Shown: in pieces, positions 7,919 to 16,374 of the stretch
Position numbering within the stretch: the stretch's first letter is position 1
Layout: each line of letters begins with the position of its first letter
Origin: Clostridia bacterium
GTDB taxonomy: Bacteria > Bacillota > Clostridia > Oscillospirales > CAG-382
Assembly (NCBI GenBank): GCA_017397805.1
Contig: JAFQHW010000008.1
Location: forward strand, 1 to 63,750
DNA length: 63,750 nucleotides
Direction of reading: 5' to 3'
Notes under the pieces: model-generated
What the model saw: only the letters and a program-made list of their open reading frames with translations
The model's database searches: none
What the model was told of the DNA's origin: nothing
Program-made: the position numbers and the translations under genes

Positions 7919-9457
7919 ATGAGTTTTTTGGATTGGCTTACTAACGTTAACAAAGCCGTTTATGACTTTGTGTGGGGATACGTAGGAATCGCTTTGCTGA
8001 TAGGCGTCGGCGTAATTATGACCTTATCAACTAAAGTTTTTCAAATAAGCAGATTTGGTCATTGGGTGAAAAACACCATCGGTAGCTTGTTCAAAAAGAA
8101 TGTTATTTCTCATACCAAGGAAAAGGGTACCGTTTCTCCTTTCCAAGCTTTATGTACAGCTTTGGCCGCAACTGTAGGAACGGGTAATATTGCAGGTGTA
8201 GCTACTGCAATTTGTATCGGTGGTGCGGGTGCGGTTTTTTGGATGTGGGTTGCCGCGTTTTTCGGTATGATGACAAACTTTTCCGAAAACGTTTTGGGTA
8301 TATATTTCCGTCGCCGTAACGCTGACGGTGAATGGAGCGGCGGTGCAATGTATTACCTTGTTGACGGTTTGGGTAAGAAAAAAGGCTTCAAGACGATAGC
8401 TTCCGTGCTTGCAATACTTTTTTCCGTATTTACCTTGTTGGCTTCTTTAGGTATCGGTTCTATGGGGCAGGTGAACAAGATCGTTGCAAACGTAGCAAAC
8501 GCATTTGACGTGGGTGTTCTTTCAAGCGTTACGGTGTTTGGTGACATCAGTCTTTATAACGTGGTTATAGGTGCCGTTATTTTGGCACTTGCGGCATTAA
8601 TAATATTAGGCGGCTTAAAGCGAATTGCTTACTTTGCAGAAAAAATCGTTCCTACAATGGTGGTGCTTTTTGTGTTAGGGTCGCTTGTGGTAATAGGCAT
8701 AAATTATTTTAATATTCTCCCCGCTTTTAAAGCTATTTTCGTTAACGCCTTTACACCTATAGCTGCTGTTGGCGGCGGTATCGGTACCGTTGTAAGCAAA
8801 GTAATAACGCAAGGCTTCAAGCGCGGTGTGTTCTCAAACGAAGCGGGCCTCGGTTCTTCCGTTATGGTTCATTCAAACTCCAGTGTTAAAGAGCCTGTAA
8901 AGCAGGGTATGTGGGGTATATTTGAGGTTTTTGCGGATACGATCGTAGTTTGTACTATGACGGCTTTGGTCTTGCTTACTTCCGGAGCTTATAATATTGA
9001 AACGGGAGTTATACTTGAAGGCTATACCGATGCTACCTTGGTTGCAGGCGCGTTTAACCAAGTTTTCTCTTGGGGCGGTATCGGTGAGAAATTTATAGCC
9101 GTTGCGATGTTTTTGTTTGCCTTTACGACGATTCTCGGTTGGTCCCATTACGGTACCAAAGCGTGGGAGTTTTTGTTTGGAGCAAAGACTTCTCCTATTT
9201 TCAAAATAATACATATTATGTCCATTATGCTGGGCGCGATTATGACTTCGTCCTTGGCTTGGGATATTTCCGACACATTCAACGGCATGATGATGTTCCC
9301 CAACCTGATAGCCGTTGTGGCGCTTTGTCCGTTGGTCGTTAGGATTACCAAGAATTATATAGACAGAAATATTAAAAACAAAGACGTTAAGCCTATTCTT
9401 TCTTATGACGAAACGATACAGAAGGAAATGGAAGAAGGCTTGAATTCTGAAGAATAA
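7919..9457 (+). CDS. Sodium:alanine/glycine symporter, AGCS family
   Basis: The 512-residue protein with about ten hydrophobic segments matches the AGCS family. The conserved region around residues 75-105 contains F-Q-A-L-C-T-A-L-A-A-T-V-G-T-G-N-I-A-G-V. By family it imports alanine or glycine with sodium. The tandem glycine riboswitch directly upstream makes glycine the more likely physiological substrate. An AGGAGG site precedes ATG 7919. The region after the stop to 9562 shows no clear terminator. Confidence 0.93.
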   Translation: MSFLDWLTNVNKAVYDFVWGYVGIALLIGVGVIMTLSTKVFQISRFGHWVKNTIGSLFKKNVISHTKEKGTVSPFQALCTALAATVGTGNIAGVATAICIGGAGAVFWMWVAAFFGMMTNFSENVLGIYFRRRNADGEWSGGAMYYLVDGLGKKKGFKTIASVLAILFSVFTLLASLGIGSMGQVNKIVANVANAFDVGVLSSVTVFGDISLYNVVIGAVILALAALIILGGLKRIAYFAEKIVPTMVVLFVLGSLVVIGINYFNILPAFKAIFVNAFTPIAAVGGGIGTVVSKVITQGFKRGVFSNEAGLGSSVMVHSNSSVKEPVKQGMWGIFEVFADTIVVCTMTALVLLTSGAYNIETGVILEGYTDATLVAGAFNQVFSWGGIGEKFIAVAMFLFAFTTILGWSHYGTKAWEFLFGAKTSPIFKIIHIMSIMLGAIMTSSLAWDISDTFNGMMMFPNLIAVVALCPLVVRITKNYIDRNIKNKDVKPILSYDETIQKEMEEGLNSEE

Positions 9458-9562
9458 AATTGTAAAGCATCATAAAACGAGATGAAAATGATTATAATAT
9501 GAAATGCTTATTAATATGCGCAGAGGCTTTTAATCTTCAATTGCTTTTTGGAGGTATTTAAT

Positions 9563-9760
9563 ATGAAGATTTCACTTAATCCTGATGTCGAAATCGTAAA
9601 AGCAGTAAAAGAGGGGTTGAAAAGAACCGGTGGTTACTGCCCGTGCGTGAGAGAAAAAAGCGAGGATACCAAGTGTATGTGTAAGCAGTTTAAGGAACAG
9701 CTTGCCGACCCTGATTTTGAGGGTTTTTGCCATTGTATGCTATATTATAAATCCAAATAA
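9563..9760 (+). CDS. Ferredoxin:thioredoxin reductase catalytic-chain-like protein
   Basis: The 65-residue protein carries C-P-C, C-M-C and C-H-C motifs, the pattern of the ferredoxin:thioredoxin reductase catalytic chain, which holds a 4Fe-4S cluster beside a redox-active disulfide. In plant-type chains the CPC motifs are 16 residues apart; here the first spacing is 9 and the second 15, a short form seen in anaerobes. ATG 9563 follows GGAGG. Thioredoxin follows after 14 bases, so the pair probably passes electrons from ferredoxin to thioredoxin. Confidence 0.82.
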   Translation: MKISLNPDVEIVKAVKEGLKRTGGYCPCVREKSEDTKCMCKQFKEQLADPDFEGFCHCMLYYKSK

Positions 9761-9774
9761 CGGAGAGGGTAGCA

Positions 9775-10080
9775 ATGAGAGAGATAGTTTTAACCAAAGT
9801 TAATTTTGAAGACGAAGTAATAAAGTCCGATAAGCCTGTGCTCATTGATTTTTGGGCATCCTGGTGCGGCCCTTGCAGGATGATTGCTCCTATTATTGAG
9901 GAGATAGCCGAGGAAAATGACAGCATTAAGGTATGCAAGGTCAATGTTGACGAAGAGGGCGAGCTTGCCGATGCATTCAAGGTTTCAAGCATCCCCATGC
10001 TTGCCGTCGTTAAAAACGGAAAGGTGACCAATACAGCCGTGGGATATATGTCCAAGGAAAAGGTTTTAGAGCTTCTGTAG
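9775..10080 (+). CDS. trxA: Thioredoxin
   Basis: The 101-residue protein has the canonical active site W-A-S-W-C-G-P-C with Cys31 and Cys34, and the cis-proline in S-S-I-P-M. Length and order match classical cytosolic thioredoxin. It is cotranscribed with the FTR-like gene 14 bases upstream, suggesting reduction by ferredoxin rather than NADPH. No NADPH-dependent trxB is in the window. The MATE exporter gene begins 27 bases downstream. Confidence 0.93.
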   Translation: MREIVLTKVNFEDEVIKSDKPVLIDFWASWCGPCRMIAPIIEEIAEENDSIKVCKVNVDEEGELADAFKVSSIPMLAVVKNGKVTNTAVGYMSKEKVLELL

Positions 10081-10107
10081 TTTTAAAGAAAGGGCACTTA
10101 CCCAAGA

Positions 10108-11445
10108 ATGGAAACCGAAAAACTTAACGGAGATTTTTTTGGCAAAGAAAAAATAAGCAAGTTGCTGTTTAAGTTAGCTCCGCCGGTGATGCTGGCTCAG
10201 CTTATTCAAGCTCTGTACAATATAGTAGATAGTTACTTTGTCGGTAGAAACAGTGAATCAGGTCTTACCGCTTTATCGATAGTTTATCCCTTGCAGTTGC
10301 TGATGATTGCGATAGCCACGGGTACGGGTGTCGGTATAAACACCGTTATGTCTGCTCGTAACGGCGTCAAGAATTATAAAGAAGCGCGTCGATTTGCGGG
10401 TATGGGTACCCCTCTTGCCATAGGTTTATGGTTTATATTTGCCGTAATTTGTTTTTTCTTAATGCCGACTTATGCAAAGATGTCCACCGATTCCGAAGAG
10501 GTAATAGCAGACGTTATAAGCTACGGCCGTATCGTTTGCTTGTTCAGCTTGGGTTTGTTTTTGGAAAGCGGTTGGACTAAAATTTGTCAGGCAGAAGGGG
10601 ATATGAAAACTCCTATGCTTGCACAAATAATTGGCGCAGTAGTTAACATAATTCTTGACCCCGTATTAATTTTTAAATTTGAGTTGGGAATTAGCGGTGC
10701 GGCGATTGCCACGGTAATAGGTCAATCGGTTGCCGCTCTTGTAGTTGCCAAAAAAGGCATTTATAAATCTCCTAAACTTTTTGAGTACCGCAAATACATA
10801 CCGCCTATTTTTAAATTGGGGTTGCCCAATATGCTCATGCAATCGGCGTATACCTTTTATATTTTTGGACTTAATATAATTCTGTCCGGGTTTTGCGATC
10901 AAGCAGTTACAGCCTTGGGGCTATACTATAAGTGGCAGACGTTTTTTATCATTCCGCTTTCCGCCATGCAGACTTGCATAGTGCCCATTATAAGCTTTAA
11001 CTATGCCACAAAAAGCTTAAAGCGTTGCAAAAAGATTCTCTCATCTTCTATTATTTTTGGCGTAGGATTGACCCTTATAGCTACTTTTTGCTTCTGCATA
11101 ATCCCCGAACCTATGCTTCGTGTGTTTTCGTCGGATGAATTGGTTATAGAGATAGGGAAGGTGGGCTTCCGTTATGTGGGAGTAGCTTTTATTCCTATGG
11201 TGGTTTCGCTGATTTTCCCCGTTTTCTTCCAAGCGGTAGGGAAAATAGGCACAAGCTCTTTTTTAACGGTTATACGAACTGTGTTTTTGTTCGTACCGTT
11301 AGGCTATATATTTTCCCGTTTCGGTCTTAATCTGTTCTGGATGACGTATCCGCTCACGGAGATAATGACAAGCCTTGCGGGGTATATTTATTACCGTAGC
11401 TTTTTGAATAAATATCAAAGCAAAACAATAAACAGCAGCCGATAA
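10108..11445 (+). CDS. MATE-family efflux transporter
   Basis: The 445-residue protein with about twelve membrane segments begins with the MATE-type P-P-V-M-L-A-Q-L-I-Q-A-L-Y-N-I-V-D-S-Y-F region and shows the internal two-fold repeat of the family. MATE proteins export cationic drugs or metabolites using sodium or proton gradients; the substrate here is unknown. The start follows AAAGGG at 10088. Its stop codon lies inside the stem of the terminator shared with the convergent signal peptidase gene. Confidence 0.9.
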   Translation: METEKLNGDFFGKEKISKLLFKLAPPVMLAQLIQALYNIVDSYFVGRNSESGLTALSIVYPLQLLMIAIATGTGVGINTVMSARNGVKNYKEARRFAGMGTPLAIGLWFIFAVICFFLMPTYAKMSTDSEEVIADVISYGRIVCLFSLGLFLESGWTKICQAEGDMKTPMLAQIIGAVVNIILDPVLIFKFELGISGAAIATVIGQSVAALVVAKKGIYKSPKLFEYRKYIPPIFKLGLPNMLMQSAYTFYIFGLNIILSGFCDQAVTALGLYYKWQTFFIIPLSAMQTCIVPIISFNYATKSLKRCKKILSSSIIFGVGLTLIATFCFCIIPEPMLRVFSSDELVIEIGKVGFRYVGVAFIPMVVSLIFPVFFQAVGKIGTSSFLTVIRTVFLFVPLGYIFSRFGLNLFWMTYPLTEIMTSLAGYIYYRSFLNKYQSKTINSSR

Positions 11446-11465
11446 TCATGGCTGCTGTTTTTAAG
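11428..11465. terminator. Bidirectional terminator between convergent genes
   Basis: AAACAGCAGCC pairs with GGCTGCTGTTT around a nine-base loop, with A residues before and T residues after. It can terminate the MATE gene rightward and the signal peptidase operon leftward. Confidence 0.85.
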
Positions 11466-12026
11466 TTATTCGGTTTGTTGTGGGGCGGAATCGTCTTCGT
11501 CACATCCCCTGATAATTTTTACTAATGTTATTATTTCAGAGCTGAAAGCTAATACTACCAAGAGCATAAAAGTCAACAGTCCGTACCATTTACTGAAAAA
11601 GCTGTAAATAAAACTAATGATCCTTGCTTTATAAACGAACTTGCCAACTAATTGAGTTTCATCAATCTCCGGGTCATCCAAATAGCAGTTATTAATTCCC
11701 CTGGTGGTAAAATAATACGTTCCGTTTACAAGTTTTGGCTCTGAAACTATCTTGTGGGTTATAATTTTGCCCTTGAACGAATCTTCGCGCCCTAAGTATG
11801 AGATTGTGTCGCCTTTGCTTAAATTCTTAGGCTCGGTGGATTTTACTAATATGACGTCGCCAACGTTTAATTCGGGCTCCATGCTTGCGGAAGAAATCCG
11901 CAAAAAGCTGTAACCAAACAAGCTTGGTGTTTTTCCTGTAATGCGAGATGTCATCGTATAAATCAATACGAAAATGAAAGCAATTATTAATAAGGAGCCC
12001 AATACATATTTTACCTTCTTTGCCAT
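11466..12026 (-). CDS. SipW-type signal peptidase I
   Basis: The 186-residue membrane protein has an N-terminal anchor (residues 8-26), catalytic Ser48 in S-A-S-M-E-P and His91 in I-T-H-K-I-V, then a C-terminal membrane segment (about 147-167). A Ser-His pair, rather than Ser-Lys, marks the ER/archaeal class to which SipW belongs; SipW processes TasA-type precursors. It is the last gene of a leftward operon, 30 bases after one of its probable substrates. A second SipW-type peptidase at 20601-21410 ends the neighbouring gene block. Confidence 0.88.
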   Translation of the reverse strand: MAKKVKYVLGSLLIIAFIFVLIYTMTSRITGKTPSLFGYSFLRISSASMEPELNVGDVILVKSTEPKNLSKGDTISYLGREDSFKGKIITHKIVSEPKLVNGTYYFTTRGINNCYLDDPEIDETQLVGKFVYKARIISFIYSFFSKWYGLLTFMLLVVLAFSSEIITLVKIIRGCDEDDSAPQQTE

Positions 12027-12056
12027 TACGTACAGACCCCCGAAAATGCGTGTTGT

Positions 12057-12644
12057 TTAACCGTAAACTACGTTGAAGCTGTCAATGGTTACGGAACCTG
12101 CGGCAGTAAACTCAAGATACCAAATAATCTCTCTTGTGGCAGAAACCGTACTCGCTCCGTCGCCTTCGCCGACAACGGTAGCCGCGGGCACTTCAAACGT
12201 GTTGACTACAGGAATCCACCCTTGTGCAATTGCATCGGAAGTAACCTCAAAAAACTCCTTGGTAGGGGAGGTGACACCGATTTTAACGGAAGCACCGTCG
12301 GTTACCGAAATGCTCTTCAGTAATAACGATACGTTTGTGGCAACTGCATCGGAATTTGTCAATACGGTTTTAAAATACACAATTTGTCCTGCAACTGCAT
12401 TTGTTTCGGTGTGGCCGGTAATAGCTTCACTTGAATATGAAATCTCTTCTGTATCTGCATCCATAGTACCTAAATAAGTACCGGCATTAACGCTGTTTCC
12501 GTTAATTTGTGTACTGAAATTTAAGGTTAGATCGTTGCCTGATAAATCGGGACGGGTTGCCCATGAAAAGGTATTAATAGTTAAAGAGATAACCAAAACC
12601 AAAACAAGAACGAATTGCAAAAGTATAAAGCTAATCTTGTTCAT
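12057..12644 (-). CDS. Exported protein with SipW-type leader
   Basis: The 195-residue protein starts with a long hydrophobic leader ending in I-N-T-F-S-W-A-T-R-P, the aromatic T-F-x-W region typical of SipW substrates. The mature part is Thr/Ser/Val-rich with predicted beta structure, like TasA/camelysin-type subunits, and contains a single-domain pattern with A-G-Q-I-V-Y-F-K-T-V-L-T-N. It lacks the IW-x-E-G-x-D-x-x-C motif found in its neighbours. It may be a minor or tip subunit (inference). It precedes the signal peptidase gene. The start follows GGAGG. Confidence 0.72.
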   Translation of the reverse strand: MNKISFILLQFVLVLVLVISLTINTFSWATRPDLSGNDLTLNFSTQINGNSVNAGTYLGTMDADTEEISYSSEAITGHTETNAVAGQIVYFKTVLTNSDAVATNVSLLLKSISVTDGASVKIGVTSPTKEFFEVTSDAIAQGWIPVVNTFEVPAATVVGEGDGASTVSATREIIWYLEFTAAGSVTIDSFNVVYG

Positions 12645-12679
12645 GGCGGTTACCTCCTTTCATAGAAATTTAATTTAAA

Positions 12680-13780
12680 TTATTGCCCCCAAGAACCGGT
12701 AGTAGCAGAATTGATTGTGTACGTTTTATTACTGCTTCTGTTATTAAGGGACCAAGAACCGGCACTGTCATCGCCGCTTACCGTCATAGAAAGCTCTTTT
12801 GCGGCTAAGGGAACTCTTACCGTCCAAGCCGAAACAGTGCTGTCATATGTGGCGCTGTAAGTATTATTTGTAGCCGTGTTTGTGATAGTAAATACCGTGT
12901 CAGTGCTATAGGTGTTTGTACTGTCAACGATCATAAGCGTTTGCTTGACACTGTCAGACCACGAGGACCACAAAGTTATGTTAAAATCAACATCGGCACC
13001 TACCGGTATGTTTCCGCACCTGCTATCCAGTGCTTCCAACCAAATCGAGCACGTAATTACCGTTGTTTCACCTTTTTTGCAGAAAAACAAACTGTTAACG
13101 TAGGTTTGGCTGTTTGCAATATCACTGTAGTCGGTACAAGCGTTGCTGCTTATGTTTGGTGTGCCGTCAGAGTTTACGCTACTTACTGCAGAAGTGTTGT
13201 CGGCACTGTAATCAAAGCTTACAGTTTGGCTTTTGTGTGTATCTGCGGCGTTGTCGTCACTAAAATGCACGCGAAACGCACCGATGTCCTCGGTAGAACC
13301 GTTAACGGAAATAATGGGAGCAGTTGTACTGAACCAAAAATTACAATCGGCATCGTCAGACTGAACTGCAAACTGAAAAGTTAATACAGAGGAATGCACC
13401 GTTTCAACGGGTAACTTTCTCCATTTTTGCCCGTCTTGCCCTGCAACACCTTCATATAGCGAATAGAAATTTTTACCGTCTGCGCTGGAAACGGGCGTAA
13501 ACTTAGTATTACTACCTGCCTCAAAATATTTGGTCAGGTCAATGGGCGTGCTTACGGTTACACCGTCTGTAGTGGTTTCGCCTAAACCTTCTCCTACCTT
13601 CACAACGGACATAAGTTGTGGAGCCGTACTGATATTCGAACCTGAAAGGGTTAGGGAAGTACCGCCCTCAAACCAAGCAAAGGTAGCCGAAATGGTGAAA
13701 AGCAATAGCTCAACAAGAGCAACCACGGACAAAACAATGCGAAGCTTGCCTTTGCCTATTAAATTGTTTTGCTTCGACAT
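12680..13780 (-). CDS. Exported protein with SipW-type leader and IWxEGxDxxC-type motif
   Basis: The 366-residue protein has a hydrophobic leader ending S-A-T-F-A-W-F-E-G-G, the most typical SipW cleavage-region signature in this cluster. About 240 residues in is S-I-W-L-E-A-L-D-S-R-C, a variant of the shared signature with Ala replacing Gly. A C-terminal extension of about 110 residues, rich in Thr/Ser, follows and is not present in the shorter relatives. Probably a surface subunit processed by the adjacent SipW-type peptidase. The start at 13780 follows a GGAGGTG site. Confidence 0.72.
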   Translation of the reverse strand: MSKQNNLIGKGKLRIVLSVVALVELLLFTISATFAWFEGGTSLTLSGSNISTAPQLMSVVKVGEGLGETTTDGVTVSTPIDLTKYFEAGSNTKFTPVSSADGKNFYSLYEGVAGQDGQKWRKLPVETVHSSVLTFQFAVQSDDADCNFWFSTTAPIISVNGSTEDIGAFRVHFSDDNAADTHKSQTVSFDYSADNTSAVSSVNSDGTPNISSNACTDYSDIANSQTYVNSLFFCKKGETTVITCSIWLEALDSRCGNIPVGADVDFNITLWSSWSDSVKQTLMIVDSTNTYSTDTVFTITNTATNNTYSATYDSTVSAWTVRVPLAAKELSMTVSGDDSAGSWSLNNRSSNKTYTINSATTGSWGQ

Positions 13781-13835
13781 TGTCTTTCACCTCCGTTGGT
13801 GATGTGATGGGAATCAATAGTTATGCAGACAAAAG

Positions 13836-15347
13836 CTAAGCCAAATTAAGCGTTGTCCAAGCGCCAATAGGCGGATTTACAGTACTATTACCGCGATTTA
13901 GGAACGCATTGTATGAATTCCTGTTCGCTGTATCCCATGAGTGTAATCCATCATAAACACCATTTACATATCGTTTGAACATGAATTTTAATGTGGAATC
14001 TTTTCTAATCCTAACAACATAAGTATCTCTTGAAAGTGTATTTGTAATACTTTCGGAATAAGTCATCAAATAATTGGTATTTTTATAATTACCGTTTCCG
14101 TCTGTTAGGTAGTACGAAGTTGTAATGTCGGCGTTGTTAGCTCTAATCCATCCCAATCCCGTATAGTCAATAAAATAAATATCCATTGTTTGCATTCCGT
14201 CTTCCCAGATGCCACCGCTTAAGCCTTCACCAAGGGCATGATACTCAGCATCGACACCTAAAGCACCGGCATCCCATTGCATCACTGTGTTATTTGAAGA
14301 TGACTTCCTTACAAATTCTACGGACTCTGTAGTTTCAGGCAAATTAACGATCCACTTATGGTCGCTATCATATGTATCGGATTTTGTCATTTTGTAGTCA
14401 AAATTCGCATCCGGGTCATGTGCATACATTTCATAACCATCATCAGCGATCCAACTACCATACGTATCATCTATGAAATATATCGTTCTCATATTGCCTT
14501 TAAAGCCTGTTGAAAACTCAATGTTAATACCCAAGTCGTTTTTAGCATAAATTGTGTCCTTGCAATCCGCATCAGCGCCCTCAAGCCAAATTGTCAATGT
14601 TGCGTGTGCGACTTCGTTTGCGGAAAGGCTAAGCAAGTGATTATCTTCATCCTCGCTGACGAAATAATAATTACTTATAGCGTTTGCTGTTTGAGTATTT
14701 GTTGATTCGATTAACCCTTCATTGCTTACAGATGCAACGACGTTGTTCGTTACACTTTGACCAGTTTGAGAAGAATCAAAAACTATCGGAGTGCTACCAT
14801 CGTTGAAATCCAAAGAAACCCTCAATGCTGTAACAGCCGTTCCCGTAATTCTAGATTCCGAAGAAAACCAAACTTTTGTTTCTACATCGGAAGATAATGT
14901 AAAATCTACAGAAATATATTTATTATTTTTATCATTAGCAGTAGATTTTCGAAACAAAAAATCACCGGTATTAGCATCGTTATAATGCTCACCATTTCCC
15001 GTTAGGGTGCCGTTAGCGTAATTTTGTTCGGTAAACTCAGAAACAGGAAAAAAAACATTTCTACCGTCAACGCTGGTACATTCCGAAAGCATGGAACTAA
15101 CGTTGTTTACGGAAATAGGGGAGGTAAGGAATTTAACACCGTCATATCCCATCCGAAGGCCTTCGTCGGCGTGAATCTTTAATATATTTTCTGATGAAAT
15201 ATCAGTTGTTTTTTTGTTAAATAGCCACGAAAAGCTCTCATTATGAACGGTGGAAATTAACATAAGGAAGGCAACAAACAACCAAAAAGCACTTAAAGCA
15301 ATATTCTTTTTGGCGACAGAAACATTGCCTGCTTTTTTCACGTTCAT
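13836..15347 (-). CDS. Large exported protein with SipW-type leader and C-terminal extension
   Basis: At 503 residues this is the largest exported member. The leader ends N-E-S-F-S-W-L-F-N-K-K. The shared motif reads T-I-W-L-E-G-A-D-A-D-C near residue 260. Beyond it lie two repeats of a R-T-I-Y-F-I-D-D and M-D-I-Y-F-I-D-Y type segment, each followed by a G-S-W-I or G-W-I-R turn, suggesting two small beta domains added to the common core. This repeat could be a binding or tip domain. The start follows GGGAGGAA. No function is known. Confidence 0.7.
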   Translation of the reverse strand: MNVKKAGNVSVAKKNIALSAFWLFVAFLMLISTVHNESFSWLFNKKTTDISSENILKIHADEGLRMGYDGVKFLTSPISVNNVSSMLSECTSVDGRNVFFPVSEFTEQNYANGTLTGNGEHYNDANTGDFLFRKSTANDKNNKYISVDFTLSSDVETKVWFSSESRITGTAVTALRVSLDFNDGSTPIVFDSSQTGQSVTNNVVASVSNEGLIESTNTQTANAISNYYFVSEDEDNHLLSLSANEVAHATLTIWLEGADADCKDTIYAKNDLGINIEFSTGFKGNMRTIYFIDDTYGSWIADDGYEMYAHDPDANFDYKMTKSDTYDSDHKWIVNLPETTESVEFVRKSSSNNTVMQWDAGALGVDAEYHALGEGLSGGIWEDGMQTMDIYFIDYTGLGWIRANNADITTSYYLTDGNGNYKNTNYLMTYSESITNTLSRDTYVVRIRKDSTLKFMFKRYVNGVYDGLHSWDTANRNSYNAFLNRGNSTVNPPIGAWTTLNLA

Positions 15348-15374
15348 TCCTCCCTTCGTTGGTGTTTTATAGAA

Positions 15375-16367
15375 TTAAGCGTTTGTAGGTATAGCCACAA
15401 AGTTTAAAAGCAACTTATATTCACCGTTGGAAAGAGCCCTTCTGGCTTCGTTGTCACAACCGTCAAACCATATATTGATATGGGCGTTGCATGTGAAATA
15501 TCCGTTACCGTCAGGCGTATCAGCGGTTCCCAACTTCGTAGTAGCATCAGCAGGCGCCTTGTTGACATCTGCAGAGAATGCACCTGCAGACGATAAAGTG
15601 GTTTTTGCGTAAGAAACGGGGTTGTATGCAGAGTCGTAACAATAATGTGTTCTTGATGTGGTGCCAATAGTATCCGCGCCAACCCTTAAAGCGTAACTCT
15701 GCAAATTATTAGAAACGGTTAAAAAAACGTCAGGGCGTGGAATCCATATAAATTTCACATTATTAGATTCGTCAATAGCGGACATTCTAAGTGCACCAAC
15801 TATAGCATCCTTGGAAAAGTTGCCATACGAACTTGGGTTGTGTGTATCTTCACCCAATAAAACTTCCGGTGAAATAGCTCCGTCTGCTTTTACGATCTCA
15901 CAATTGGTAACAACTTTCGTTCCTGCAGCAATGTAAATATCGGCTGCTACCGAGGAACGGAAAGTGAGCGGTAAAGAAATATAATCAACGTTTTCAACAG
16001 CGTTTGACCAAGTTTTACTGCCGTCAACTTTTAATTCACCTATTTCTCCTGTAAAAGCGGGAATAAGTAAAGTTTTACCGTCGCCGCTTGTTAAATCTCT
16101 CATATCCAAATTTTCAAACATAGAATCGTTCAAAATGTCAATAGAGGAGTGGAATGTGTTGCCGCCGTCGATGGAAACTGCTAAAAAATCAGCAGTTTGC
16201 ATGGTCATACTGATGCCGCTGGCGGTAGCTTCTTTTTGGTCGGCAAACCAAGACCAAGCCGTACCGATCAAAAGTGAAATAATGGTAAAAATGAGCACAA
16301 CAAGTCTAAGAACAGCTTTAAACTGCTTCGTCTTGAATTTTTTGTTTAAAGACTTGGTGTTGTTCAT
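15375..16367 (-). CDS. Exported protein with SipW-type leader
   Basis: The 330-residue protein has a leader ending G-T-A-W-S-W-F-A-D-Q-K and a C-terminal motif I-N-I-W-F-D-G-C-D-N-E-A, a degenerate form of the shared signature: Asp for Glu, and the Cys moved into the x position. The core includes a T-S-G-D-G-K-T-L-L-I-P-A segment similar to S-A-D-G-K-F-Y segments in the other members, pointing to common descent. It lies 7 bases below the coiled-coil gene, so the pair is tightly coupled. Confidence 0.7.
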   Translation of the reverse strand: MNNTKSLNKKFKTKQFKAVLRLVVLIFTIISLLIGTAWSWFADQKEATASGISMTMQTADFLAVSIDGGNTFHSSIDILNDSMFENLDMRDLTSGDGKTLLIPAFTGEIGELKVDGSKTWSNAVENVDYISLPLTFRSSVAADIYIAAGTKVVTNCEIVKADGAISPEVLLGEDTHNPSSYGNFSKDAIVGALRMSAIDESNNVKFIWIPRPDVFLTVSNNLQSYALRVGADTIGTTSRTHYCYDSAYNPVSYAKTTLSSAGAFSADVNKAPADATTKLGTADTPDGNGYFTCNAHINIWFDGCDNEARRALSNGEYKLLLNFVAIPTNA

Positions 16368-16374
16368 TGTAATC

